From Schistocephalus solidus (Eukaryota; Platyhelminthes; Cestoda; Diphyllobothriidea; Diphyllobothriidae): a stretch of DNA of 64,000 nt. Under the pieces are notes generated by a model. The model did no database searches. It was not told the origin of the DNA and saw only the letters and a program-made list of their open reading frames with translations. The first letter of the stretch is position 1; each line of letters begins with the position of its first letter. Positions 8,825 to 22,129 of the stretch are shown piece after piece. The position numbers and the translations under genes are program-made. The stretch lies in assembly GCA_017591395.1 (NCBI GenBank), contig WEDG01005028.1:62001-126000 (forward strand), read 5' to 3'.

Positions 8825-11800
8825 CCGAGTTCTTTTGAAATCTGCTTTTAGCTGTAAATATATAGTAAAATCTTTTATCATACTAGCTTTAGTGTCAATC
8901 CAGGTATAACCCAAGATGGTCAGCAGGCACTGGCGAAAGCTGGTCTTGAACTGGGAGACCTGATCAGTCATGATGGGGATTCAGGCCCTGCTGACAGTCA
9001 TAACCTCTACACTTAATAGAAGAACGGATTCCAAAAAGGCTGAATGGGCTCGGCTTTATCTGGCGTAAGGAAATGGGTACAGGCAGCAGATTTAGCCAAG
9101 TGGTATACAGTGTTCAGTTGGAAGTGACAGAAACTGTCCAATATGGTACTTATAGGCTGATATTCGCACCCTGTTAGCGAACAAGAGAAATTCCAGTGCA
9201 ACCCTTCAGCTTCTTGGTTCATAAATTATGCGAAATACCGATATTTGAGATTATGAACAGACAGTCAAGGAAGAAAATTTTAAAAATGGTAGATTCTCGG
9301 GGAAACTGGGCCACCAAGACAGCTCAAGGAATTTCGGCGCCAATTAAATGTGGTCACAAAATGGAGCCGATAGGCAAGGAAAAACTATAAGTCCAGAATT
9401 ATCCGACAGGATGCAAATAAGCAGAAGATTTTATTCCACTGTAGTAACGGTCGATTGAAAAACAAGGACACAGTCGCAGTACATAAGGATGATGATAATG
9501 GTGCAGAATTCGTTGAAAATTGCGAAGAAGCCGAATACAGGCCGGTTTATTGCCTGCGTATTCACTAGTTAAACATCGGTCTAGTACTAGAATCTATAAT
9601 CTTCCGGGATCTGCCGGAGAAAGGGCTGTAAAATCTCAAAAAATTAAAGTTATCGGGTCTGGTCAGTATACCAACCACGTTCTTGAAAAAATTGGCGATC
9701 AAACACTTTGAACCACTAGTGCATATCTTCCATGCGACATTTGAGTTAGAGAAACTGCCATCCGAATGAAAAAAGCAACTATCTACCCGATATGAAAGGG
9801 TGGTGCTCAAACTAATTCCACCTTCTCTAGGGGCAGCCCCTTTCAAATGGTGAGGAATAGAAGGACTTCAGTTTTCTAATAAGCTCCTCGCTTAAACCAT
9901 CATCCATGGGCAGCTAAACGCTAAAGAAGGGGTTTTTCTAAGATATATTTGTATTTTAAACTTCAAATTTTGACTTGGAAGAAAAGAACGCTAATCTGAA
10001 CAATTTTTGCTAAATTATGAAATAAATTTAAGGAATGCTTGATGGTACTGCCATGGCCAATAAATATTATTTAAATTTTAAATTTAGGAACCACAGGCAA
10101 TATCCCGGAACACAATCGGGAACAACTTAAAAATTTGGCCCGTCTTTGGTCATGCAAGCCTTTACAATGGTTGCTACCTGGCATGCCTCCAAGGCGCTTT
10201 CTATGGATTAAGACCGCGCAACTATTGGGACTTTTTGAAAATTAACGCATGATATCAGCAAAAATCTCATTTAGATCCTAACGGTGTGCCAAAACCGCTA
10301 ATTAAATCAGTCCCAGGTATTTAAGTGAACTAAAATGGCAACAGACAAAAGAAATTTTCAAAGGAGTTATTGATGTAATTTAATTGCTAGTGGAAAAGTA
10401 CCTATGAGAGGAGGGAAAACCTGACGGAGTAAACCTGACCTTTACTCTAATCTCCGATTTAAGTTACTGAGGCACTGTTAGCTTTGCATTAGATGCTCAC
10501 CCTAATCAATTTTTGATGGTCCTTGGTTAGAAGTATGCCATGTAACATGACAAAAATCCTGGAATACTGGAATTGCCGTCGTCCTTGTTAATATAAAATG
10601 GAATTATTTTAAAGTTTCAGTTCAGTCTGAGATAAAGTAGCAGCAAAGGAAACGGGATCTGACTTCAACCGAAGTCAGTCAGTTCAGTACGTCTAAAAGA
10701 GCTTTTTTGCTGATAAAACGTTTTTTCCAAGTTGAAAGGCCTGCTACTGATGTAAGAAACGATTGTCATTGGAAGTCGATGCTTGTTGCACGATTTATGG
10801 GTGCTATTTTTCGAAAGTCCTCACGACGTATACTAATTTTTGTTATTTTTGATAAACCATCGTGCAGGATCATAACAAAAACAAGGTTTGGCCCTTATAA
10901 ATCTGATTCAAGCCTTTTCCATTTGCGCTAAGCGCATGGGAAGTAAACGTGTGTTCTTCTTGGAGCCTGTTAACAGCCTTTTGTCTGACTTCGATAAAAA
11001 TGCGTGAATGTAAATTGCAAAAAGCATTCACATTTCTTCACGATCTAAATAGAAAGGCGCCGTTTTTACCTGCGTTTTTGTTTTAGGACGTCTAGAAGCA
11101 ACATAATAAGTTTTTTTAACCATTTTAAAACCAAGCTTACGTTGGTTCTGAGTGCTTAATTCAGTGCTTTTTCTCATCGCATTACGTGCAGTTTTTCGTT
11201 TTTCACCCATATGGTCGTCTTTTTTAACGTAGAATATCTGATTTCGTGAGCATACCTCCTGTTGTTTCATTGCTAGAACTTTTATAACAGGCATTCTTTG
11301 TTGGGTTAACATCTCTGCTTATTACTGTGCTTTGTGAAGATCACTTATATAAGGATCAAGAAACTTTAATATTTTTTGCATTTTTTACATTACAAAAGTT
11401 TGCAGTTTGTGTAACCGAATATCCTTCAAAGTAGCTGCCAGTGCGAATTAATATTTACTCTTACCTGCAGAATTCGGACCTCTGACATTTTTTGCATGAT
11501 GAATACTTTCATCCCACTCTGTATTAATTTTTTTGCTGATTAGGCACCTCTTCGAGATAATAACATAAGAAAATGAGTTCCATTTTATCAAAACTCTAGG
11601 AAAATAGAAACGCTGATTCGGTAGTGAGGACTAAAATTTTGAAAAAAATTATCAAGGGTGGGGATTTTGAGTTAGATTGTTAAATCTGGAAAATATGTGC
11701 GTCACTTACAGAAAGAGTAATTAAGTAAACCCCATGATGTGTCATTTTTTCGGCCATGGAGACCACCTGTGAAGCCCATGGAAAAAACTTCCAAGCTAGC

Positions 11801-14694
11801 ATGCGAAAATTCCTTTAACATTCGGTACTCAGGTAAGAGCAAAGAATACTACCGCAAGCCCCATGCGATTACCTTTAACCTCGCTAACAATATGAGCACT
11901 TAGTTTCTTATGAAACATTGCATTACCATGAATGTATAATGATAAAAATGACTTTGTGATGCGCCCGTAAAAATACTTTGAAAATTCTTTATCTCCACAG
12001 GGAAAGCACAGTAGGGTAAAATTGTTCTGTTTTTGATACAAATGTACGTGGACTGCAGAATGGGATAAATAATTTTTCATGTCTTTTCATCAATTTAGCA
12101 AAACCATATCACGCATTCTTAAATGCAAATTTGCCATCACTTTACTTACGCCACCTATGGCAACCTTACGTTATTTTTGCGAACAACTAGATAGCAATTT
12201 CATTTTTTTTGAAAGAAATAGGTTTCTTTAAGAATTCTAGCTTTAACCGTAGAGTTGGAACAAAACACAAATTTGTAATGACCTGTACTGTGCAGTTTTA
12301 TCATATTAATAATTGGCCAGCCACGGTCGTGTAATGACTCTCATTGGTTTCCACAATAAAAGGCAAAAGAAGCGTAGTTCCCAGAATCGTTAAAAGGTAC
12401 AAGTTGAGCGGTGGGCTTGTAAATTTAAGTAATGAAGGAGAAAGCTGTTCTTTCGCCGGAAGCTTTTTCACTTGTCTGAGCTTTCGAAGTCTTTCTGAAG
12501 TCCCTCGGCAGAGATAAAAGCGTCCTTGTAACTGTAAGGAAACATCTTCCAATAAGATTGTGATACTCTCTGAAGATGCCTTCCCTTAGCGTTCCATGTT
12601 GAACGAAAAAGGGCCTTTAGCAGATAAAATGGTTATTTTGACGTCAACTCATCTTACCTTACAAGACCGACTAATGTTGGCAGTAAAAGCAGTCATTCCA
12701 ATGAATAACATTTGCAGTCAAATGCAGTTTTGGGTAAAATTAAAACAGTTAACAGTTAAAAATTCAAAATTTCCTAAAAATTAATACTTGTTCGGTACTT
12801 GTGTCAGTAAGTGGCCGCCGTATGTGCCATTTTGTATAGATGGTTCACCTCTTCCATTTTTCACTGAGATTTTTGTGCATGGCATCTACGCGTTTGACCA
12901 CAATAAATGGCATTTGCGGACATGATATCATGTAAACGGCTTCCTTCTTATCAAGCCAGCCGCCTCGTACCCCTTAGGGTGTACTAAACTGAGTATCTGA
13001 TGGGTTTGTGCGCCAGTTTTAGTGGGTTTTTCCTCGAGTGTCTTGCAACGAGTTCAGATACATTTGTAATCTAAGGAAGGATTTGCAAAGTATTTATATT
13101 GGGAGCCTGATTGGAATTTTTCTCGTTCCTTTTCTTTTGACCCTTGCTGTTTTATAGATCGAAGTACAAAATTCCTAGAGTAACAAAGCTCAGAAAAATA
13201 ATTAAAGCGGTAACTTTTTCTCGACTTGATAGCTTTCATCGTCAGCATTATTGCTTGATGTAGCAGACTATTTTTCCCCTACTCCAATCAATTTTTTTCA
13301 GATTTTTACTAACTATCAATTGAAAAAATCTGCATAAGTGGGCTCTGGTGCAGGAAATCATGCTAACAGAGAGCAGCTTTCGGCATTTTAGGAAGTTCTT
13401 TTGCAATTTAACGCCTCTCTTTGAGTTCTGTGTTCATAAAATCTGCTTCATCCTCCCTTCATTCATGTATGTGATTTTCTTTCTCTGATTTATTTGTGCG
13501 ACGTAAATCCTACTTTGACGCATAGTGTGTGCGTTAGCAATGCGTCCATACGCTTTTTCACACCTACGTTCCGCAAGAGCTCGTCCCGGTTTTAGTGATC
13601 GACTAGAGTTAAAACATTCCAGTTTGTTGCTCCTTCGCTGATTTTAATTGATTTCTATCAATTCATTTCTGCTTTGCATGGCTAAGTATAGTTTTTAAAC
13701 AGATGCGGTGCCTTTGAACTTTTATTTCCTTCTGCCCAAACAGTCAAAACGTAGTTAGGCAGAAATTTCTTTGAATTAATTAGCCGACAAACCTTCGCTG
13801 TTAAAAAGTGTAGGTGGTATCCACGCTAACTTAAAAACAGGATTTCCTATAATTTTTTCCTCCCTTTCCACACAGATGTGACAATTTTTGGCTTTTAATA
13901 ATTTTTCCGTCGGCACAATTAATTGCGCTGTTTTTTCCGAAAAAAATGATTTGTATTTAGTTCTGAAAAAAGACTTGTGAGCGAGATAAGATAGTGAAAA
14001 GGACTGAATTACCTTTCTGCACCGACCGAAAAAACTTTGTGCCATATTCCTTTTCTACATCAAAAATTGGCCACAATTCGACCAGAGAGTTTTCAGGTAA
14101 CAATCATTCGTGAATAACGAGGGTCCTGTGTAAAACCAGTGAAGGACAATTTTGCTATAAACATTTTGGTTGGGTAAAACCTCAAGACCGGGAAAGCAAA
14201 TTGAAACGGCGCATGCAAGCACATCTGAAATGCAGGAGCGTTCAAATTTCCACAGGCCCTAAAGTGCAGTTAATTACTCTGTTTTAATCTCTTCGTCCGC
14301 AACGAGGAGTAAAATAGCGAATCCTCAAAATCCGTGCCATTGAAACTCAGGAGTATTCTTGCACTTGTCAAAACGAGTAAACGTAACCCAGTCAGTCCTA
14401 TGAGCTCTGTATGTCCCATGTAAAAGAATTCTTTTTATCTGCATCTGGGGCAAACGTTCAGTTCCGTCTCATCAAATTAGAATGTGTCGAGCAACTTTGT
14501 TACTCAAATTCTGATGTTCGGCTATTTTTTCTTGTAAAATTTCAGATAGCGCGCACTCGGTGCAGTGCAAATATTTGGCTTTCTTGTTTTATCCTCTTTG
14601 TACTGCGTAAGACTGTTCTACAAAAGATTTTGTTCAAATAAGTATCTGCATAAATGGATATCTCGAATTATTTTTAGACCATATTAGCATCATT
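8825..14694. other. long gene-free stretch
   Basis: Nearly 6 kb of AT-rich DNA. Open frames of 60-95 codons at 9013-9222 (-), 9520-9711 (+), 11028-11312 (-), 11829-12080 (-), 12301-12552 (-) and 13776-14045 (-) have no recognisable domain, no conserved motifs and no supporting splice structure. I read them as chance frames. Lys-rich basic composition in the 94-codon frame at 11028-11312 is the only mildly protein-like feature. Confidence 0.4.
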
Positions 14695-14788
14695 CGTTGA
14701 CGGACGCTCACCGATCTCTAACGGAACTCACTCGCCCCGCTCTGCCTTGAGACTCATTCTCAAGCCCCGCTAGTAGCCACACAGTGGC

Positions 14789-14847
<59 letters not shown>

Positions 14848-14872
14848 AAAAGTAGTAATAGTAGTAGTAGTA

Positions 14873-14971
<99 letters not shown>

Positions 14972-15112
14972 AAGGCACACTAACAATGCCAACAAAAACA
15001 AGGGTGTCTGGAATGGTCATTTCTGGCTTATTACCCGTTATTAGCCAGCCATACACAACCCCAGGTGGTGCACCATCTGAGGCTCGAACCCAAGAGGCTG
15101 AATCGATGGTTA
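14695..15112 (-). mobile_element. composite SINE copy 2 with (TAG)n core
   Basis: Read on the minus strand: a truncated tRNA-like head with B box GGGTTCGAGCC (15091-15081), the SINE body to about 14985 (CACCTGGGGTTGTGTATGGC, AATGACCATTCCAGACACC, TTGTTGGCATTGTTAG), then the CTA microsatellite, then module M (14792-14695). The A-box half of the head is replaced by unrelated sequence. The unit order, body then microsatellite then module M, complements that seen in the other two copies. Confidence 0.6.
14789..14970. repeat. (TAG)n microsatellite
   Basis: About 180 bp of nearly pure TAG repeat. The long poly-Tyr and poly-Leu frames across it are artefacts. Confidence 0.95.
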
Positions 15113-15391
15113 CGATGCGCAATTCAAATGAAGTGTAACTCAACCAAAGTTAGATTCGGTAGTCCTATTACCTTTATGCCTATTCAAAAGGCGTAAGATG
15201 TCCTGTCATTGCACGCCACCCTCTAGTGTGTTTGGAATCACATACACTTGCGACTGCAAATACAGTGGGCTTTACGCAGGAGAAACTGGCAGCTAGTTCA
15301 GTTAAGCGTTTGCCTTAATGGCTTTTAAAGCCGGAAAAAACAATCCCTCTTACTATCAGAAAACACCTCGTTGATGACGCTTTATTACCGC

Positions 15392-15690
15392 TTGCAGTTG
15401 TGCGGCTGCTGGCGGAGCTCGAACTGGAGTCTTGAGGCAGAACGGGATGAGTGAGTCCTGTTTGCGATCGGTGAGCGTTCATCAACGAATGTCAATGTTC
15501 CCCATCTAAATCGGCAAGACAACGGTCCCGTTGCTCAATAGTTAGAGCGTTGGACTTCAGCTTACCAGGACGCGGGTTTGAGCCTCGGGTGAGGCACCGC
15601 CTGGGGTTGGGTATGACTGGCTGCTGATGGCTGATGATCCAGTAATGGTCATTCCAGTCTCTCTTGTCTTTGTCGGCATTGTTCATCTGC
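15392..15690 (+). mobile_element. module M plus tRNA-derived SINE, copy 3
   Basis: Module M (15392-15487) is followed after about 20 nt by the best-preserved tRNA-like head: A box TTGCTCAATAGTTAGAGCG at 15531-15549 and B box GGGTTTGAGCC at 15574-15584. The SINE body follows (GCACCGCCTGGGGTTGGGTA, AATGGTCATTCCAGTCTC, TTTGTCGGCATTG). A functional tRNA gene is unlikely because the anticodon stem does not pair well and the sequence runs on into the shared SINE body. Confidence 0.65.
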
Positions 15691-15783
15691 CATATGAGCA
15701 TCCTCGTCCCAGACCAAAATGCATGGTTTAAAAGACAGCAAACGGACTGAGTAAATCGGTCCTCTCGGGACGGAGGTTCAGGC

Positions 15784-16180
15784 TCAATGGCTCCTTCTAA
15801 ATATAGCCTCTGTTGCACTCCGACTAAGCTGGGGTTTGAGCCGCTCCCTTCTTTGATCTGAACTCCCGGTCCATTGTGTGCGAATGAGAGGGGTGTGTGG
15901 CACGCGTAGACTGGTTTTGCAAGCCTCTGCGCCCAGGCCCGCTTCCGGGCATTTTATTTCTTTTTTTGTTTTTGAGGTCCGGGAGGAGGAGGAGGAGGAG
16001 GAGGAGGAGGAGGAGGAAGAGGAGGAGGAGGAGGAGGAGGAGGAGGAGGAGGAGGAGGGAAGAGGGACTTCGGAAGATGGTGTGCAAGTCTGTTGCCACT
16101 TTAAAATTGTTGACGCGCAAGTTACCAACCTGTCCTTAACTTGCTAGGGACATCGTCGTCCGAGAGGTTCAAACTGTTCT
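15784..16180 (+). repeat. solo copy of RTE-LINE tail repeat with (GGA)n expansion
   Basis: Landmarks match the RTE-LINE tail at 23.70-24.03 kb in order: TGGCTCCTTCT, TTGCACTCC, GAGCC, a purine-rich block, GTGCAAGTCTGTTGCCACTT, ACGCGCAAGTTACC, GGACATCGTCG, and TTCAAACTGTTC at the end. The short GGAGGAGGAG block of the LINE tail has here expanded to about 80 bp of GGA (15981-16060). Poly-Glu and poly-Ser frames over it are artefacts. Confidence 0.6.
15981..16060. repeat. (GGA)n microsatellite
   Basis: Nearly pure GGA triplets with one AAGA interruption, inside the tail-type repeat. Confidence 0.95.
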
Positions 16181-18627
16181 CTTTTCTAGATAACGCCGAC
16201 ACGTTAACAACGTTGAAAGTGAAGGATACCTGAGCTGAGTTGCGGATATGCGCTAGCTAATGGCAATTCTGTTAGATTAATACCTTTAAATGGTAACTGC
16301 AATAATTGAAACATTTTGGTAACTATTAAATTCGATTATTTTTCATCGCTTCACGCGGGCAAGATATGGAAATCAGAGGAGACTACTTAACAGCCTTCAA
16401 TATAAGCTGGCCAGTGGAAATAGAACTTATGCATGTGGATATGATCCAAGTGAGCAGTTTTGAGAGTAAGGCAGAAAATTGTACGCGATATTCCAGAAGA
16501 ACGACATAATAGTTACTCCAAGTTTATGTTTGTGAAGCTTACCGTAGCAAAAGATTTCGCGCCACAGACTTATTGCATTCGCTTTGAGTTCGTTGAAAAG
16601 GTTGAGACCCTCGATTAAAACGAATTGCTGAAAGTCTCGCTAAACTGCTTACTACGTTTTACAAAACCCCCAGTGGCTGGGACGATTGATTACCTCTGAG
16701 AAAGTTAAACATCAATAAATGCACTCAAGGTTCTGGTCATAAAATGCATATCAACTATTCAGTTCCTTTTTGACAGCAGTCCATATAGAAAACAGAACGG
16801 AGTTGCTATGGCTTCGCCTCCTAGTTCTCTTTTTACCTATAAAGAATATTCAGCTTGGTAGCAAAATCAATAGGCTAAGTATTTACGGTCAGTATGTGGA
16901 TTATATATTTTTTCCAATGTTACTGAACGCAAATTTTCTTCAAAAAACAGGCATGTGCGTCGTTCACGTTCATGTTGCAGGCGAACTTGACATGTTAGCT
17001 CCCTTGCTCGGCGTGCGTTAAAAGAGACATTCTCATAAGAAAACATGGTTAAGCCAATGATCACTTGTCAGAACGATAATTCCTTCGGATATGTGGCACA
17101 GATGGCCCAGATAGAACGGGTTGAGAAGATCCCAAGTTTGTTCTGCAGGAACAGGCATGATAGCGGGATTATTGTAATTAATCCTATCGAAAGCTTACCC
17201 TAATTCACCTTGCTGATAGCAGAACTAAATAACGTTTGCCTCAAATTGCTGTTTCAATGAGACGTTCCTGTTTAACACCTTAGGAAACTCCGCCAACAGG
17301 TTGTTTGAAGGAATTTCTCAGCGGAAAAAAATGCGGAAGTCATTTCAGACCAAACCTCATCATGTAGGGAAAATTAAGGATAACTTGTCAACTGGAACCA
17401 CCTCTATTTGCATTTATCTCTTCCCTACGCCAGCCCAGCAGAAAAGAATGCGTAATTTTGTTTGCACTGACGAAGTGTAGTCTTTCACAGCTACATTAAG
17501 TCATCCATTATGTCTTTCCTTGCACATTAATACCACCGTATTCAAAGATTTCCTTTAGTATGACCTTTTGTTGTGGCAAGTTACTTGGATTACGGTCTTT
17601 GGATGTCCCCCCACAAAAATCATTGACCTGTTCTGTTTTTTCCAATTGTACGCCTTGATTTCCTTTTTTCCTAAGGTACTAACATTACCAGGGCACGTGG
17701 GACACAATCTACTACTAACTCTTTGTGGGGCCGAGTTAAATAAGCTATCCTTAGCCTGGGCAAAAAATATTGTGATGTTCATTTGCCTTCTAACTAATGC
17801 AATGGGTCAATGGTTGTAACGAACGAAAGCATAAGTATATCAAAAAATCTGTCAAACTGTTTTTTATGGCACGGTTGAATAAGCCAATTCTCCCCTTTTT
17901 CGTATCCTCATTTTTAATTATTGTATCAATAAGTTCGCCAGCATGCGTCCCTTTGGATATACTCTGAGCTTTAAACTATGCACAGTTTGGAATACGCGTG
18001 CTTATCGTGATAGGGGAGGCCCTGGCCGCTACGACCTTTTGGCGCGGTTCCGTATAATTAGAGTAGAAGTGGGACGCCAGTTGTGAAGATAGGTTATTCT
18101 GTACAAAACTATCACAGAAGGGGTTGGGAGAAAGTTAGCTGCCGGAGAAGGTTACGTCCGACCGCCGCGTCTGTTGCGTCCACAAGTGTGCGAGACCGTG
18201 CGGTTGTCACAGGGCATCCAGCGAGGTCAGATGCAAGTCAGCATTGAAGACGATTGGGCGGTGTGGAAAGCTAGGATTATCGAGGGTCAAACAGCCACAG
18301 GTGCGCACGTGCATGTAGACGCGAGAGTTGCAGCGTTCAACATACGCACGGCTTTGGGTCACTGCATACTCTTGAAGTTTAATCGTTTTGGAATTAATAT
18401 TCATCAGACTGAGGCTAGATTTTCTATCGAAAGGATGATTTAGAGCAATAAACCTGGTTACACCAAACTTCATCGCGTTCCTACATTAAACATCGCTTCC
18501 TATATTAAACAAAGACAAATTGTCTACTTACACTTTGTAAGTAGGTGAAATACTTTAAATTACTTGTAATTTGACCATTTCACCAATCAAATTTGCCCTC
18601 CAAAATAACCCCCTGTCTATCTTCCAT
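16181..18627. other. gene-free stretch
   Basis: AT-rich intergenic DNA becoming more GC-rich after 18.0 kb. Short open frames at 16770-17021, 17555-17819 and 18174-18473 overlap on opposite strands and show no known motif. Confidence 0.45.
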
Positions 18628-19216
18628 CGGTAATGCATAGTAAGGGGTGTATGGGGATACTAGTGAGGGGTAACACCACACTGATAGCATTTGGTCGTTC
18701 CATTTGTCTCGTACAGGTGGTGGATGCTCCTGTGGCCGCCTCTAACTGGTACCCAACTCTCACCTGCTGCTCCTCGAAGTTGGGTTCTTCCCAGCGGCCA
18801 AAACCCGGGCAACCGTCACGACCGGCGGGCTAAACCAGGTGAGGGTCTCCGGTGTTGTGTGTGCCTCCACACCTGGTATGTCTGACTCCCGAACTTCCCA
18901 CCTCCCCCCTCTCAAAAAGTCCTACAGTGGGGGCGACAGCAACCCCGTAGGCGGCACAGGCTAACCCGGGTCGTTCTCACAATAAAACAAAACCGTGACA
19001 CATAGTGGAGTTCGGCAGCCGTCTGGGATGTCCCAGCAGCCATTTTTAGGGACAGCACTGCTTGCCTCCTCGCGGAGGAAAGGGCTAGAAAAGGTGCCCT
19101 AAACAAATGCTGATTATCACGTCTTCTGCAGCCGGCCGCTGCTCGCAGATTGCAAAATACGCGGTCGTAAAAATCAAACAAACAACAATATCCACCGTTC
19201 CCATCCCCCTTGCCAT

Positions 19217-20031
19217 ACTCCCCAGGCTGCTCTGGCGAGTCCACTCACACTAGCAGCCTGGAATGTTCGTTCCCTTTTAGACAATCCTAGGAGTAAGCGG
19301 CCAGATCGGAGGAGGGCGCTAGTCGCTCGAGAACTGGCGCGCTACACGGTGGACATTCCTACTCTGAGCAAGACCGGATTCTCTTAGCAGGGTCAGCTGG
19401 AGGAGATGGTTGCCGGCTACACCTTCTTCTGGAGCGGCCGGCCAAAGGCAGAGCGACGCGACGCTGGTGTTGCTTTTGCCATCCGGAACGACATCGTGGG
19501 ACGTCTGCCCTGTCTGCCGGAGGGTATCAATGATCACCTGATGAGCCTCCACCTGCCTTTTCGAGGAAACCAGTTCGCCCTCATCATCAGTGCCTACGCT
19601 CCCCCAATAATGAGCTCTGATGCGGTGAAGGACAAATTCTACGAGAACCTGCATGCCCTGCTGGCGACTGTGCCGAAGGTGGACAAGTTAATAGTCCTTG
19701 GTGACTTCAACGCCCGCGTCGGGACGGACCACGCTGCCTGGCAGGGAGTGCTGGATCCCCACGGTCTCGGTAGCTGTAACGATAACGGTCTCCTTCTTCT
19801 GTGCACGTGTGTGGAACACCATCTCCTGCTGACCAACACCTTCCGCAATCCAACGCGAAAGAAGGCCACGTGAATGCACCTCGTTCGCGGCGCTGGCAGC
19901 TGATGGACTATGTTCTCATCCTGAGGCGAGATCGAAAGGACGTGCTGGTAACCAAGGTGATCCGCGATGCCGATGGTTGGACAGATCACCGCCTCGTCAT
20001 CTCCCAAATGAGGCTCCGAGTACAACCCTGA
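19217..20031 (+). pseudogene. RTE LINE endonuclease domain, copy 1
   Basis: Apurinic/apyrimidinic-type endonuclease that would nick the target DNA for target-primed reverse transcription. Visible motifs are LAAWNVRSLLD near the start, [26 protein letters not shown], the catalytic block [12 protein letters not shown], and the C-terminal block DADGWTDHRLVIS carrying the conserved D-H pair. Breaks are an in-frame TAG at 19385-19387, and a TGA at 19871-19873 followed by a one-base deletion that moves the last part (LDYVL-type block onward) into another frame. The domain is otherwise full length, about 270 codons. Confidence 0.85.
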
Positions 20032-20103
20032 CGAAGGCCCCAAGGTAAGCGGCCACCAGGTAAGTTAAATACTCTTTGTTAAATTTGCCTGCTCACTGTT
20101 TTT

Positions 20104-22129
20104 AATTCAGCAACCAAATAACCGAGAACCTGGAGGATCTGCAAGCTCCAGATAATTATGCCACCGTGGAGACACGATGGTGTCAACTGCGAAATGTCAT
20201 CCAATCCACCACACTCGAAGTTCTCGGACGCGCACGCCGTCAACACCAGGACTGGTTTGACGACAATGACGCCAACATCAGCAAATTACTCAAGGAGAAG
20301 AATGGACTACACAAAGCCTACATGGATCTTCGGACTGACGCCACCAAAGCAGCCTTCTTCAGATGCCGGCGCCTTGTACAACAACGGCTGCGGGAGATGC
20401 AGGATGCCTGGATGATCCGAAAGGCTGAGGAAATCCAGGGGTATGCGGACCGTAAGGAAATGAAATACTTTTTCTAAGTCATGAAGGGCATCAAGGGGAC
20501 CGCACCACTGCTCAGCTTTGACGGCACAACACTGCTGACAGAGAAATCGCAAATTCTGAAGCGCTGGGCCGAGCACTTCAGAAGTGTCCTTAATTGCTCA
20601 TCAGCCATCTCCGATGCTGCCATTGACCGGCTCCCTCAAGTGGACACGAACAATGACCTGGATTTGCCGCCTTTCCTACCAGAAACTATCCGGGCCGTGC
20701 AGCAGATTCCCAGCGGTAAAGCACCAGGATCCGACTCAATCCCACCGGAAGTCTACAAGCACGGTGGGCCCCGGCTGGTGGCAGAACTCACAACACTCCT
20801 CCAGGAGATGTGTTGCCAAGGACAACTTCCTCAGGATTTCAAAGACGCGACCATCGTCCATCTCTACAAACGGAAATGGAACCGGCAACTCTGTGATAAT
20901 CACAGAGGCATCTCGTTGCTCAACATCGCCGGGAAGATCTTCGCCCATATCCTTCTCAATCGTCTGAGCGGTCAACTAGAGCAGGGCCTGCTCCCGGAAA
21001 GCCAATGTGGTTTCTGCCGACACCGCGGAACAACGGACATGATCTTGGCCGCCCGCCAGTTCCAAGAGAAGTGCCAGGAGATGCAAACTCACCTATACAC
21101 TACCTTCGTGGATCTAACGAAAGCCTTTGACACAATGCATCGTGACGGACTGTGGAAAGTCATGCAGAAATTCGGCTGTCCTAAGCGGTTCACACACATG
21201 GTGCGTCAGCTTCATGACGGGATGACGGCGTGCGTCACTGACAACGGGACGGTATCCAAAGCATTCGCAGTGACCAACGGAGTGAAGCAGGGCTGCTTAT
21301 TGGCTCCCACCCTGTTCAGTCTCATGTTCTCGGCTATGCTGATGGACGCCTACCGTGATGAGCATCCTGAGATCCGCATTGCCTATAGAACTGACGGATA
21401 CCTTCTCAACAGTCGGCGAATGCAGGCCACAAAACGCGTGTTTATAGGTACAGTCCAAGACTTGCTCTTCGCGGACGACTGCGCCCTTAACACCGTGACG
21501 GAGGAGGACTGCAAAGGAGCAAGGACCTCTTCACCGCAGGCTGCGCCGATTTTTGATAAACAATTAGTACAGCCAAAATTGTTTTCATACACCAGCCGCC
21601 ACCCAGCACGCAATACAATGCTTCCACAATCAATGTCAACGGTTCTCAACTCAAAAACGTGGAAACCTTCGCTCATCTAGGAAGCCCGCTGTCACGCAAC
21701 ACGATAATCAATGACGAGGTTGCTCAACGGATCTTTAAAGCTAGTCAGGCCTTCGGCCAACTGCAGGCCTCCGTGTGGAATCGACACTGTATTCACCTGA
21801 ACACCAAACTGAAGAAGTACAAGGCCATCGTCTTAACGACACTCCTTTACGGAGCGGAGACCTGGACCGTCTACACTAACCAAGCCAGGAAGCTGAATCA
21901 CTTCCATCTCAGCTGCCTCCACAGAATACTGAAGCTGAGATGGCAAGACAGGATCCCGGACACGGAAGTCCTGGAGCGGACCGGAATCTTCAGCATCAAT
22001 GCCATGCTGAGGCAAGTGCAACTGCGATGGAGCGGCCACCTAGTACGAATGGACGACGAGCGACTACCCAAGCGACTTTTCTACGGAGCTGTCGCTACGG
22101 GTGATCGCCGACAGGGAGGTCAAAAATGA
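20104..22129 (+). pseudogene. RTE LINE reverse transcriptase, copy 1
   Basis: RNA-dependent DNA polymerase of the LINE. An N-terminal linker (VETRWCQLRNVIQST) runs to an in-frame TAA at 20475-20477. The RT proper is then open for about 400 codons (20481-21680): SGKAPGSDSIPPEVYKHGG, IVHLYKRK, DNHRGISLLNIAGKIFA, STxVDLTKAFDT-type block, VTNGVKQGCLLAPTLFSLMF, and the catalytic LLFADDCALN at about 21465-21490. A deletion or frameshift just after the FADD block shifts the thumb region to the frame of 21659-22129 ([44 protein letters not shown]). A CGA-to-TGA change ends it at 22127-22129. Catalytic aspartates are intact. Confidence 0.85.

Noticed and set aside
11028..11312. 94-codon basic open frame
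   Set aside because: No motif, no splice context, no repeat relation; consistent with chance in AT-rich DNA.
14708..15143. Poly-Tyr and poly-Leu frames up to 127 codons
   Set aside because: Trinucleotide repeat artefacts inside the composite SINE.
15508..15600. Functional tRNA gene
   Set aside because: A and B boxes are present, but the anticodon arm does not pair and the sequence continues into a body shared with two other loci, so it is a SINE head.
15784..16147. Poly-Glu, poly-Arg and poly-Ser frames
   Set aside because: They span the GGA microsatellite on both strands.
19217..20031. Host craniofacial development protein 2-like gene
   Set aside because: Such names come from LINE-derived endonuclease homology; here it is followed by RT and is plainly a retrotransposon.
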